Part shown: one piece after another, positions 10,651 to 21,692 of the stretch | Layout of the letters: each line of letters opens with the position of its first letter | How positions within the stretch are numbered: the first letter of the stretch is position 1 | Assembly (NCBI GenBank): GCA_018417955.1 | Contig: JACTVC010000012.1 | Coordinates: 1,302,001-1,366,000, forward strand | DNA length: 64,000 nucleotides | From: Laccaria trichodermophora | Lineage: Eukaryota > Basidiomycota > Agaricomycetes > Agaricales > Hydnangiaceae | Direction of reading: 5' to 3' | Position numbers and translations under genes: made by a program | Notes under the pieces: generated by a model | What the model was told of the DNA's origin: nothing | Database searches by the model: none | Seen by the model: only the letters and a program-made list of their open reading frames with translations

Positions 10651-13440
10651 CTATGCCATGTATGCAAACGTGTCTCTTGTTCCTTCCACTCGTTCAATGT
10701 ACTCCTTCTCGAGGAGGGTGTCGATAGCCTGAGAAAAGCAAAAACAATGTCAACATCCACCTCCCCAAGATACCCGGCCGTGGACAAACCTTCTTGATAT
10801 CCGGAATCTTTGGTGCGAATCTTTGTGAGATCTGCGAAATGACTTCTTGAATCAAGGGCTGGTTCTTCATCGTTTTTCGGGCCTTCATGATTCTGAAACC
10901 TCATGAGTGCGTGGACAGTAAGAAGGCAGTGAGGCAATTTGCATACCGAACGATGGTCGCCTGTATCACGTATTTTCTGTCTTCGTCAACGGTCTTGAGA
11001 ACGTCCGTCGACTCCGTTTTCGTTTCAGCTTTTATTGGCAAGTTGAGATTTACCCTTATCTTCTTCGACTTGAAACCTGCGCAACGAAAAGAACGCCAAA
11101 GACAAGAGATTAAAGAGTTGACATATGCCCAGCTGAATGGACCCACCAGGGTTTAGATCGTACTGGTCGGTTTCCTCGTTGATGAGGATCTTCGCCTTCA
11201 CCAATATCGCCAACACCTGACCAAGATAGTCCTTGGGTATCGAGGTAGCGGCCGAGAGCTCAGACAGTGATAGTGTGTCGTTTTTATTATACTGGAGCAA
11301 AACAGCCATCTGAAACGTGCTCGTCATCAGAATATACTTCTGATTCAAATAATTTGTCCGCAGTTCGTTTTTTGAGTAATTCCAGAGCCATGTTAGCTTT
11401 CGTCCAGAGTGCTTCATCTGGTAGTACTTCTGGAAACGATCGTAAGTGGGGAGGATCTCCGCCGGGATCAAGAACTCGTGCGGAGGCGGATGCAACGGCC
11501 AAAAGTTGGTGCCCAGCACCATGATGGTGAAACTGATGTCCATATCGTCGTGGGTTTGCTCCATCCGACTTTTGAACTGATCCGTCAAATCTTTGCTTAG
11601 ACTCATGTCTAATCCACCATATCATCAGATCGTCGCTTCAAGTGTTTGATCGCATTCATACCTGTAAACATACGCTGGAGCTTGTTGGTGTACTCAAAAC
11701 CGCAAGCCTCCTTGAGCTTTGAAATCATACTGGCCTCGCTCTCATCCGACGCGGAGACGCCATGTATGAGGCGCTTGGATAGTTTCGTGGTGTAGAATGT
11801 CTGGAAGACATCCTTGTCTTCGATATATTTGAACAAAATCATCTGGACAACATTTCAGGTGACAGTGGAAAGAAGCCAGTGAGAAACGTACTACGCGATT
11901 CAAAGCACCCTCCAAATCGCCTTCTTCCGCCAGTTTGTTGTTTTTCCGTAGGAGAAGATCAGCGTGCTTGGCGATCAGCTCAGGAGATTTCGAGTTCGAG
12001 GGTCCAGTCGCAGCGTTCCTGTTCACGAACTCTCGACACGCTTTGTCCAAGCTTGCCACGAATCCAGCCTCTCCTCTAAAGCTCCTGGTGACGGTATCAG
12101 AATTTTTCTTGTGAACATCAAGCAGTGCGTCGACATATGCCTTGGGGTCCAACGCATCAACATTCGCGCCGGATTCCCCAACCAGTTTTGATACAGCTGC
12201 CAATCCAGCCTTTTTGACGTGCTCCTCGAAGTTTTTGCGCAAGGGTTCCAGACCTTCCGGGATCCGCGACAACAAAGAGTACATTCTTTGCAAATCTTCA
12301 TCCCTGTCAAAGTCCAGCAACGATTGGAAGCTATCCCACATCAATTTAGACCGTTCGTGGATAAGAACATGTTCACATTTGCCGATCAAAGGCTTTCTTG
12401 TTTGAGTGTTGAGATATCGCTCAACTCGATCCTCTTCCTCCCGCAGGCGATCTTCCGCCTTTTTAAGGTAATCCGAAACACTACTGGCTGCTAAAAAGGA
12501 TTCAGATTCTTGTTTGTAGTATTTCTCAGTCGCGTCAATGAAGGGCAGTTCGAAATGCTCTTTGTAGACATCCAGACATGCCTTGTTCGTGTCTGTGTCG
12601 TCTAGACCAAGTGAGACGAAGGAATCGACAACCTTTTTCACCAGGCCTTGGTCAATAGTGTCCCCGTTTCGTTGCGCTTCAATCAGTCTGAGGATGGCGT
12701 TTGCTAGTTTTGTCTGTTTTTGTTGTACGGGAATGAAGAGATTGTTTTTCCATTGAACCAAAGCAAGCTTGGAGAGTCTAGGGGTCACTGGGGAGAAGAT
12801 ATTTTTCATTCAAGGTGATGCTCACGGTGTACACTGGATACACTCCCTTTCGCCCCTCGTCTCTCTCCCGCTTTACCCAATGTCGATTCAAGTACGTGAA
12901 AAGCCGATTGATATAGTTCGCGCCTGTCGTATACCGATCCCACTCCTCAGCATAATATCGTAGCAAGGCTTCGTCCTGTAACGCGTCTGTTTTCTATGTA
13001 GGTAGCGCGTCAGTAAAGGGAACTTTATGAGAGACGAAGGACCGACATCCCGCAGGCCTTTCAGGTGCGCCACGAAGTATCGGATTAGATTATTATACAG
13101 ATCAGATCCCATCAGGTTCGCTCCTGCTACAGGGTCTTTCAGTTCAAGCACTCCAAGGAGTTGATAGCGACTCACTCCGGCTCCCTATCCCGATTGAGTC
13201 TGATGTCCCATGCATCTTGGAGGACGTGCAGTAGTTGTATGCTACAGTATACAATGACATATACTATCGTTTTCTGGTGAGCGAGGTGTTGATGCATTGG
13301 GATGATTAGATTACCTTGGAGTAAGAAACACCTGTCTGTAACTTCGTCATGATGTGGTCGACTCCTTCTTCGAGAAAGGCCCACGTCGTGGCCAGGTCTG
13401 CGGAGGCTGGGGGCATAGGGAATGGGGCGTTGGCGGCCAT
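10651..13440 (-). CDS. CUL1: Cullin-1 (Cdc53), scaffold of SCF ubiquitin ligases
   Basis: Scaffold that holds the Skp1/F-box module at its N-terminus and the RING protein Rbx1 at its C-terminus. ATG at 13438-13440, stop TAG at 10651-10653. First exon gives [20 protein letters not shown] and ends GVSYSK; the next continues with the cullin-repeat start YMSLYSTTYCTSSK. Later exons carry [34 protein letters not shown] and [20 protein letters not shown], the cullin-homology core. The C-terminus is the winged-helix neddylation domain: a Lys in [16 protein letters not shown] is the expected NEDD8 site, followed by [20 protein letters not shown] and the canonical end RDTFAYMA. Roughly eight introns. 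CUL1 rather than CUL3/CUL4 is inferred from the N-terminal similarity; paralogue assignment is the weaker part. Confidence 0.92.
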
Positions 13441-13612
13441 GATGGTGGTGGTGGGAGGGATCGTGACAGTCCTCTCGTAGGGACAGATTGCGCAAACAAA
13501 GTGAAACTAATTTGGGCCCAGTCGCGTGGCTGTCGCGTTCACATCCCAATATTTAAGCTCTATCAAAGTCTACAAACACAAGCGCTGTATGGACAGCATT
13601 TTTTGCAGAGCT

Positions 13613-14637
13613 CTACACCTTGACTCCAGTGTGAATTGACGCGATACCACCCCACAGGTCTGTCCACGCGCCATCATCCACATCTTTACCCGTCGAGAAG
13701 CCGGCGTCGCGAATCATCTGAGCGAACTCTGGTTGAGGGGGAAATTTCCGAATCGACTCGACGAGATATTGATACGAGTCACGGTCGCCTGCAAGGATGG
13801 TACCCAGCAAAGGAATCATCGTGAAAGAGTATTGATCATACAACCTACGCGAATCAACGCTTGAAGACGGAAGGAAAAAATGAACAGACTTACGTGTTAA
13901 GAATGGGATTTCCTACTCGGCTGAACTCTAGGCATGCGAACGTTCCTCCAGGTTCAAGGACACGGTGGGCCTCTTTTAGGACCTCAGGAATCGACGTGCA
14001 GTTTCGGATGCAGAATGCAATGGTATATAGGTCGTAACTATTGTCCGAAAATTGGGTGGGTGGCAGACTTTGAGCGTTAGCCTCATGGAAAGAGATTTGA
14101 GGAGCTGGCCGAAGTTCAGTTTGGTGAAAAACCATCGAGTGGAGTTCACTAACTATTGTGGTACATCGTCCTTTTAAACCGCTTGAAACCCTCCTTCAAC
14201 ATTTGTGCATTAATGTCCACAACCTCGACGGTGGTCTCCCTGTCGTAATGGTTGTCCTTCGCGTAATCCAAAATACGGAGTGCGATGTCACCGGTACCGC
14301 CTCCCACATCTATGCATCGAAGCGGGCCCTTCCTTCCAGGCTTCAAGGAAGAGACGAACGTGTCTTTCCACAATCTGTGTACTCCAAAAGACGTTGCGTC
14401 GTTCATTAGGTCATAGTTGGAGGCTACCGAGTCGAAAACGTCCTTGACCATGGACTCCTTCGCGTCTTCGGGGACAGTTTTGAAGCCAAATGCCGTAGTT
14501 CGGGATTGTTGTTGGGGAGGCGGGGTAAATTGAGCATCTGAGTGTGCAAGACGAATACACGGGCGTAGAAAAGAGCGGCTAGAAAAGGACAGACGCAGAG
14601 TTTGGCGACACAGACTGTGTTGCATTTGAATGAGCAA
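13613..14637 (-). CDS. COQ5: 2-methoxy-6-polyprenyl-1,4-benzoquinol methylase (COQ5), mitochondrial
   Basis: C-methyltransferase of ubiquinone biosynthesis, at the matrix face of the inner membrane. Three exons. In-frame ATGs lie at 14637 and 14625. The first 40 residues ([20 protein letters not shown]) form a typical mitochondrial presequence. UbiE/COQ5 motifs: [23 protein letters not shown]-binding [16 protein letters not shown], the acidic end of strand 2 in [14 protein letters not shown], then [20 protein letters not shown] and the late motif [12 protein letters not shown]. The last exon ends SIHTGVKV with TAG at 13613-13615. The exon 1/2 junction is phase 1 and joins YHN to [10 protein letters not shown]. 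Divergent from FCF2 with only 41-53 bp between start codons. Confidence 0.95.
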
Positions 14638-14678
14638 AGGAGGTCCCGTCCTAATTCGGCAACTCTTCTCTCTCGCTC
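14638..14678. promoter_or_regulatory. Very short shared divergent promoter, COQ5 / FCF2
   Basis: Only 41 bp lie between the most upstream COQ5 ATG (minus) and the FCF2 ATG (plus); 53 bp if COQ5 starts at 14625. The stretch is CT-rich on the plus strand (CAACTCTTCTCTCTCGCTC) and has no TATA box. Initiation signals of each gene must overlap the other transcript's leader or coding sequence. Confidence 0.6.
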
Positions 14679-15671
14679 ATGCCTGATCATTTTTCTCATT
14701 CAGAGCAATCAGACTCGGACTCGGACTCGGATGACTCCTACGACTCGTCGGATTCAAACAGTGAACCAGAGATTACACAAGAATACCTCGACTCACTTAT
14801 AGCGAGGGCGAAAAAGAATGCTATTCTAGCTGCCAAGTCTGCGAGAGACGAGGTCGAAGCACAGGAGGATGTTATTACCCTCGACAGCGACTCGCGACCG
14901 TAAGATAGCGTCCATGCAAACTTCTGTTTCACTGCTCATGGAGAGTACAGTCCAATACCCTCTTTAGATCCTGGAATGCTTCCTACACCTTACTTTGAGC
15001 TCGGACAGTCAAGATTTGACGGGCCTTCTTCCGTTCGAGATCCGGACACAGAGCTGGCAGACAAAGCTTCGTCTTCGCGTAGCGTACCCGCCCCTCCAAT
15101 ACCGCCTCCAGAATTAACATCCTCTGGGAAACCCTTGACCAAAAAGCAAAAAAAAGAGGTAGCGCATATTTCACATTCGCATGGCTTTTGTTGTTGACCG
15201 TTTTATTTCAAGTTGAAACAGAGGACTGCTGGACCAGACTGGTTTGACCTCCCGGCTCCATCAGAAGCCGACCTTCCCCGCCTACATTGTGAAGTCGAGG
15301 CTCTGCGTCTCCGGAACCAACTTGATCCCAAGCGCTTCTACAGAAAAGAGGAAGGAGAGGGCAAGGGAATCAAAGGTTTGCCCAAGTACTTTGCGGTATG
15401 CTTTTTTTCTTCTTCACAACCGTATTTCGAGAGACCATGCTATTTTTTCTAGATCGGTACAATTCTTCCGTCTTCTACACCCTTTGGGACTGCGAGTGGG
15501 GATAACCTTACCCGGGCAAACCGAAAACGAACATTGGTGGACGAGTTGGTGGACGATGCAGAGGCAAAACGCTACGCGAAAAAGAAATTCGAAGAGCTAC
15601 AATCCGTCAGAGGGGCGAGAGGAAGAAATACTCTACATGCCAAAAGGGCGATGCGAAGGGGGAAGTGGTAA
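14679..15671 (+). CDS. FCF2: rRNA-processing protein Fcf2 (SSU processome)
   Basis: Nucleolar protein needed for early 18S pre-rRNA cleavages. Exons 14679-14899, 14951-15158, 15213-15395 and 15453-15671, all in phase. The N-terminal exon is acidic and Ser-rich (SEQSDSDSDSDDSYDSSDS), typical of nucleolar factors. The Fcf2 domain starts LKQRTAGPDWFDLPAP and continues LRLRNQLDPKRFYRKEE, GLPKYFAIGTILPS, and ends with RYAKKKFEELQ and a basic RAMRRGKW. Exon 2 must start after the ACAG at 14947-14950; the later TTTAG would break the frame. It is convergent with UTP3, another SSU-processome gene, 135 bp away. Confidence 0.92.
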
Positions 15672-15806
15672 ATTCGAAGTCTGTTCCTTTCGTACATCTA
15701 GAACTTTTTTTTGGTTGGCGCACGCGGATTATTTTGAAGGCAAGAGACCAAAATGGAGTTTGCAGGGTTTTATGAAAGGTGATATGTATGATACTTACAT
15801 CTCTGA

Positions 15807-18019
15807 TCATCCCAAACGAATACTCTTGACGACCTTGGATATACCAGTCTTTTCGCCACCGTATCGTCCACTGTCGGAAATACCACCGCTGTAAACAGCT
15901 TTTTGAGACGAAATCTTCCTCTTCGCCTTTTCGAACTTTTGTCGTTTCTTGACTCTGGGATTCCGCACACTCTTGGGCCGGTGCGGTGTGAGTCCCTTGT
16001 TCGCCATGATAGCCCTGGTGAGTGAGCGAGGACCAGAGACATCTTCCGTAGATATGTCGGGTCTGAAATGGTGAGATAAATTATTGCGATACGTGAAAGG
16101 TTCAATCCTACTGACTTTGCTGCGGCTTGCAAAGCTTCGTACTCTGCCTTCTTTTGCTCCTTTTTCTCCTTGGTTTTCTTCTTGACGAGCTCATAATATT
16201 CATCTGGGCTATCAACCGCGTCGTCTTCGTCATCCTCTTCTCTTCTCCTCTTCTCATGGCGTTGTGGTTCTTCATCATCCAAGTCCGCTCCCCCTTGATG
16301 TTGAACCTTGTTCTTCGCCTCCTTCGCCAACCTCGCGTCCTTTTCCTTCCTTCTTTCGCGATACGGCAAGTCGTCATCGCCACCCACGGCTTGATTTCTC
16401 GCTCCTTGGCGACGAGCGCTTGCACTCTCAATTTTGGAGGTGTGGAAACGGAGGGTCTTGCGGTGCGCGGTCTTGTCGGCAGCGTCTGCGTGTTGAAGTG
16501 TATCAGCATCACCATACGAGTCGTCAGTGTGTCCTTGAGAACGACTAGATGCTTTCTTTGATGGCGCAAAATCAGGTTCGACAAGATCGAAGACAGGCAT
16601 GATCGGCTCGAATTCCTCTTTCGAAACCTTCCTTTTTTTCTTTGGTGGTGCAGTTTGTCTTTTGCGTGATGTAGTAATTTCCATTGGCACCTCTGCGTCC
16701 TTCAACAGTTCTTCGAGTTCGTCAGGCTCTAAACCTGGTGCACGGTCCAATCCCCAAACTTGTTCAGCATCCTGTAGGATATCGTCCCACTTCATCTCTA
16801 TGTCCTCGTCAGAAACTTCGGAGTCTTCCTCATCAGAAGCTGCAAAGTCGAGATCCTCGAGGGTGATGAGAGATTGTTTTAGCGTAAGCAGACGCTGTAG
16901 AACGGGGTGTGATTGAAGTAATGTGGGACGCTGGATATATTTGTCGCTTGAACGAAGACGGAGGTAGAAGGCCAGCGTAGTAGCATATGATAGCAACGCC
17001 TCTAATAATCATCCTTAAATTATAAATTAAAAGGGAGCACGAGCGACGCTGCAGCTTACGGTAGTGTAAATGAAGCATTCCAAGATGCAGTGCATCTGGG
17101 TCTTTCGATTCAACTCTGCCAAAACGATAAAATACATGGAAGGAACTTAATTACGGAACACGTACTGTTGAATTTTTTCCCTAGTTGCGTGGACTAGCTG
17201 AGCGGTTTCCTCCCAATCCCGAGCTAGAGCCAAGGCTTCGGGGCTGGTTTTCTCGAGGTGGCGAAGAAGCAATTTCTTGTCTGTTGGCAAAGCTGTTACG
17301 ACTATAGGAGCAGTTTCTACAAAGTCACTGCAAGAGAGAGTTAGCAAAGATACACGTCAATAGAGCCCAAAGGAAAACTTTCTCAAAATCAGGTTTGCCT
17401 TCTACTTCAACCGCATCGTTTAGCCCAAAGTCCGCATCCCCCATGCCGTCACGCATCTTAGCCTGGAGTCGCCTGGCTTCCTGCTCTTCAAGCTCATTCC
17501 CTTCTTCATCATCAGATTCGAGTTGGTCCGCGTTTGACGAATAATATGCAGCCTTTCCGCGTCCCCATGTTTCTTCCTCCTCGGATTGTTCCTCTTCAGA
17601 CGATGAAGAAACGATACCTGCTTTCCCTTTCTTCTTCTTAATTTTTTTCTTCTTTTCCTTTTTCAATGGAACTGCAGAGTCCTCCACCACCTCCTCGTCC
17701 TCTTCCTGAAGCCCGAAATCAGCCTCGTCCTCATCAGAGTCGTCAGGCATCCCCTTCAAGGCGAACACCTCGTCATCGTCACTGCCATCGTATCCGCCAG
17801 TATCTCCCCCTTCTAAAAGAACTTTATCCCTCGAAGCGTGGACTGAATTGCTTGTGAGTTGCAAGGTGCAGTAAATTTTTAGGTAAACGCACACTGGTCT
17901 TCCTCATCGAGGGGAATATCGTCTGTGGTATTCCATTTGTTTATCTTGCTCTCAGATCGCTTGACTGAGCGCGGTTTTTTGTTTCCTGCGTTCGCTTTTG
18001 AGGGTCGGCGTCGAGGCAT
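15807..18019 (-). CDS. UTP3: Sas10/Utp3 U3 snoRNP-associated protein
   Basis: SSU processome subunit for 18S rRNA maturation. Starts MPRRRPSKANAGNKKPRSVK at 18019 and ends KVVKSIRLG at 15807. Acidic low-complexity blocks alternate with basic ones (GGYDGSDDDEVFALKGMPDD, then LKKEKKKKIKKKKGKAG). A central Sas10/Utp3/C1D domain begins DFVETAPIVVTALPTDKK and continues YLLFYLRLR-like helices and HPVLQRLLTLKQSL. The C-terminal Sas10 domain is clear: RAIMANKGLTPHRPKSVRNP, then FEKAKRKI and AVYSGGISDSGRYGGEKTGI. About six introns; exon boundaries between 16990 and 17400 were not all resolved. Two ribosome-biogenesis genes (FCF2, UTP3) sit tail to tail here. Confidence 0.93.
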
Positions 18020-18611
18020 ACTTATGGCTTCGTTTGCTTCTTTGGTTTATTGAGGTAAGATGTGTGTGAGTGTATCGCAGGCGAGCTTTTGCAAGCACGA
18101 GCAATCCGACGACACAGCCACCCTCGGGGGAGCAAAAGATAACTATGCACATTCTACCGAGTTGGAACGTTGAACGCTCAAAGTAATATGACGATCCGAT
18201 GTTGTGAAACCCTTTCTCAAGATCGATAGCTTTGAGCTCCAGGAACGTCTAGAGCACTCGCGACGATGCTATCGTGGAAGTTGTGAACGAAATCAACTCA
18301 GCATCTGTATCGTCGAACTCCCGTTGGATCATTATCGTGCCTTTGCGGCAGTAGACATTCATCTCCGACTTCCGACTACAGCGTGTTTTGCTGTACAACG
18401 CGCAGCCATCATGCCCTTGTCTACATCGCGCATTATCACCCCAGATCGCTAAGCGGGGCCTGTGGAATCAAATCGAGATATTGAAGCGCCTATGTGTCGC
18501 GGTATATGAAAAACCGTGGGGGTATCTGTCAAAACTCTGTTAATAAGATTGAATGGAAGAAACTAAGTAAGGGAATCGTACTCTGCTATGTAGCCACACA
18601 AGTCGATTGAC
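18020..18611. other. Intergenic, 0.6 kb, nothing recognised
   Basis: Promoter of UTP3 on the left and 3' flank of the UPF0390 gene on the right. A plus-strand ORF at 18204-18452 has no family signature. Confidence 0.5.
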
Positions 18612-19010
18612 TCATTTCCCTAGTTTTGCTGGACCCTTTGATTTTGACGTTGACGAAGATCTATGATCATGATCCAAAGTGAGAACAAGACTCCAGGATG
18701 TCGTCAGTCTGACTCACGCCTCAGGCGCCGTATTTTTCATGATGGTTAGTTTCCCAGCTGACGCCGCAGCGACCATTTGATTTTCAATAGATTTATTGAT
18801 TTTAGCTGTGAGATTCTGGGGAGAGTTGAGTAGGAAAAAAGGAGGAGAATATAACACAAGATTGACCTTTTGCATTGCTGCCTGCTTCACAAGTACAGTT
18901 TTTTTTGGTGCAATGGCCACCCTGCCCTTTTTCATGTTGGCAGCTGCTTTTTTCGCATGCCGTGCTGAAGATTCTTTTGTTTGGAGGCCTTTCGTCTTTC
19001 CCTGAACCAT
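18612..19010 (-). CDS. UPF0390 (DUF2462) small basic protein
   Basis: Small nuclear/nucleolar protein family of unknown role. Start at 19010: MVQGKTKGLQTKESSARHAK, with the hallmark ARVAIAPKK-type block (here GRVAIAPKKTVLVKQAAMQK) and then NLTAKINKSIENQMVAA. One intron separates AAMQK from NLTAK. Reading through, the frame would stop at 18714 after KNTAPEA, but a GTGAGT donor begins at 18717. An acceptor ending ATAG at 18661 joins in phase to an exon giving SSSTSKSKGPAKLGK and TGA at 18612-18614. That basic tail fits the family, so I place the end at 18612. Divergent from the complex I gene, 131 bp away. Confidence 0.82.
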
Positions 19011-19141
19011 GTTGGATTAAGAGTTGATAGTTATCTTGAGAACGTTGTCGTTTGAATTGAAGGAAAGCAGTGTCACGTGAACCTGTGAGTAGAATTCCGC
19101 CATCCACCGAACCGCAACTCACTGACAATAGTTGTGAAGGC
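19011..19141. promoter_or_regulatory. Shared divergent promoter, UPF0390 / complex I subunit
   Basis: 131 bp between the start codons of two head-to-head genes. No TATA box is obvious in either direction. Confidence 0.5.
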
Positions 19142-20633
19142 ATGCTAGCCCCAGCTTCCAAGTTTGCACGCCTTCAGCGCGTGCTTACTTCTGGAAAGGT
19201 GTGTATTGTGTCTATTCGGTATCCCTTCTCGTAATACTCACAAATCCACCAGCGTACATACCACGACTTAACTACCCTTCCAAATGGCAAGCCAGCCATA
19301 TCCTATGGCCCTCCAGGCTACAGCGCAGTCGCGGGACGCACCGTAACTGTATTTGGTTGCACAGGATTTTTGGGAAGATACCTTGTCTCGAAGCTCGGTC
19401 AGCCTTTTGCTCGTCACCCCTCATAACTCCGATCCTATCTCTGTATGCAGGGAAAATGGGCACCCAAGTTGTCGTACCATACCGCGATGAGGACGAGGCT
19501 CGCCTTCTAAAACCAATGGGCGATTTAGGTCAAATTGTCCGAATGGTGTGATTCATTTCATGTTCAGGCGGGCCGAAGAACCAACTTTTTTTTTTCTGGA
19601 ATGTTTAGGAATGGGACCTCCGTGATGAAAAAACAATAGCGGAGTGCCTCCGACACTCGGACACAGTGTTCAATCTTGTTGGGCGAGATTTCGAAACCAA
19701 GTTTGCTTTTTCATCTGCCTTTGCCGACGTTACCCTGACCTGCTCCACTTCAATTAGGAATTTCGATTACAAGTCGGTTCAGGTTACTGGCGCGGAAAGG
19801 ATTGCCAAAATCGCTGCAGAATCTGGCGTCTCACGCTTTATTCAACTGTCACATCTGAATGCATCGGAAAACTCACCATCTAAGTTTTATGCCGCTAAAG
19901 CTGAGGGAGAACAAGTTGTCAAGGCTGCGTTCCCGACTGCGACCATCGTGAGACCTGCGACGATGTTCGGTTACGAAGACAAACTTCTAACAAACATGGC
20001 TGGTACGTTGATTTCATTTCACCTCATCTGCGGAGCAATGTTGCTCACCGTATGTTGCAGTATGGCCCATTTGGTGGAAGCTAAACCATGGGCAAACAAG
20101 GGTCCGCCCAGTACATGTAAGTCACATCACACCCCATCTCGGCTGCATAAATGACAGGTAACCCGAGGTTATGGAAGTAGCACAAGCGCTAGCGAATCTC
20201 ATCTCTCTTCCTCAACTCCCGCGCACCGTTAATCTTCCTGGGCCATCAACGTTAACCTACGAGTACCTGCTCGATTTGGTGTCGTCCGTGACGTTGCAAC
20301 CTCCTTCGAAAGCCCCTGTGCTGCCAAAAGGCGTCGCTTCTGCCCTAGCACGCATTGGGCAGGCTGTTTGGTGGCCAGCGCTCAGTCCCGACGAGGTCAT
20401 TCGCCGCTTCATAGACGACTCTGATGTAGCTGGTGACTGGGACCTCGTTGGAATACAACCTTCGGAAATCGAGGCGCATGCCATCGCCTACCTTCGACGT
20501 TACCGATCTGCGTAAGTTGACTTGCAATCTTCGTAGTCCTAGCTGCTAATTCTCTGTTAGGGACAACTTTGCACGACCCGTGGCGTTCCCACCTCGGCCG
20601 GCGCCGATTGTTGTGAGCGTGTTCATAACATGA
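19142..20633 (+). CDS. NDUFA9: NADH:ubiquinone oxidoreductase 39/40 kDa subunit (NDUFA9 type)
   Basis: Accessory subunit of respiratory complex I in the mitochondrial inner membrane, built on a short-chain dehydrogenase fold that binds NADPH. Start at 19142: MLAPASKFARLQRVLTSGK is a presequence. Exon 2 begins RTYHDLTTLPNGKPAISYGP and has the dinucleotide motif TVTVFGCTGFLGRYLVSKLG. Later: VVVPYRDEDEARLLKPMGD, MEWDLRDEKTI, DTVFNLVGRDFETKNFDY, then SRFIQLSHLNASENSPSKFY, ATIVRPATMFGYED. The final exons give DEVIRRFIDD and ADNFARPVAFPPRPAP, with TGA at 20631-20633. About six short introns. The GxxGxxG motif is intact, as in structural NDUFA9. Confidence 0.95.
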
Positions 20634-20909
20634 TATGATGCTTAAAGTTACTCAGATGTTTCCATTGCACAGGCCGAATATTAAACATTCCACTTGTCCT
20701 CTTTTCATTAACAGAACCTAGATGGATGTCAATGTGCCTGAATGCATAAGGGGAAGCGTAGTAGACGATAGATTATAACGCTGACGGCATTGGCACGCGA
20801 ATGGGTGTGACAGCGAGTGTATAAGTGATGGTGCTTCCGCCATGAGAATGCATGCAGAATAGCTAATAGATATAAGGTAAGGTAGGGATACACTGAACCG
20901 TTCGGGTGA

Positions 20910-21414
20910 CTAGAAACCAGGAGGGACGAGTGATTTTGGTTGTGGCTGGCCAGAATTTGAGCCAGATGGGTACATGGAAGGTGCCAGCATCTGATATAAA
21001 TGTGAGAAAAGGTTGGGCAACGAGACCGGAAAAACAAACTTGTTGGGCGCCCTGTTGCTGTTCCAGCATTTCCTTTTCCTGAACTACAATTTTTGCCTCA
21101 TCCTCGAGCGTCAACGCCAAGGGCAGAGCAACGAGAAGGGCTGATGTCGTGACCACCCAGACGATATTTCCTACCAGCTTTCCACCGCGCTTGAGAATTG
21201 AGGCTGTTTTTGATACGTGTGAGGCAATGGAGTGGCGTGTTGTAGGGGGAACAATGTCTACGAGGGCGGCGACGCGATCAAAGAAGGACTCGTCGACGGA
21301 TATATCTGACTCTACTGATGATAAGGATGCCGAGGACGATGTTCGTGAGTCCGATGATGAGGCATAGGGCGACTGGCCGACTTCCTTCTCGTCAACAATT
21401 TCGACTTTGACCAT
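20910..21414 (-). CDS. TOM22: Mitochondrial import receptor subunit Tom22
   Basis: Central receptor of the outer-membrane TOM complex: an acidic cytosolic domain, one membrane helix and a short intermembrane tail. I choose the ATG at 21414 (MVKVEIVDEKE), since an upstream in-frame ATG at 21480 adds an atypical leader. Acidic/Ser-rich residues 12-45, then FFDRVAALVDIVPPTTRHSI and the tail-anchor region GGKLVGNIVWVVTTSALLVA (about 95-115), then LEDEAKIVVQEKEMLEQQQG. A last exon joins after QQGAQQ to MLAPSMYPSGSNSGQPQPKS and TAG at 20910-20912. The intron uses a GTTTGT donor. Length about 150 aa, as in the family. Convergent with the complex I gene. Confidence 0.93.
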
Positions 21415-21632
21415 GGTTGGTTGGTGACGAAGTTCTGTGACAGTTGTGTGACTTTCAGAAAGGAAGAATTTGTCACGCACGGTGTAACGTGTGTATGTAA
21501 CGCTATGTAACGGTGTAACCCTGGCGTAACCTGGGAAATTATTTTCGGTCCCGCTAACTTAGGCGCTAACGTAAAACTAAACCCTTATTTATCTTGGCTC
21601 TGCTTTGCCTGTGCTTGGCCATTCTCTACTTC

Positions 21633-21643
21633 TATATATAAGT
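21633..21643 (+). promoter_or_regulatory. TATA-box-like element of the Zn2Cys6 gene
   Basis: TATATATAAG about 50 bp upstream of the first ATG at 21693, in the 279-bp divergent space shared with TOM22. Confidence 0.45.
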
Positions 21644-21692
21644 GCCACTTTCCTCACATCTCTTAAGCTTCCACCCTTTTCCCGTGCACGAC

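Noticed and set aside
15244..15894. Plus ORF of 216 codons
   Set aside because: It is an out-of-frame shadow of FCF2 exons 3-4 and the UTP3 3' end.
18204..18452. Plus ORF in the UTP3 promoter region
   Set aside because: Short, with no recognisable domain or joinable exons.
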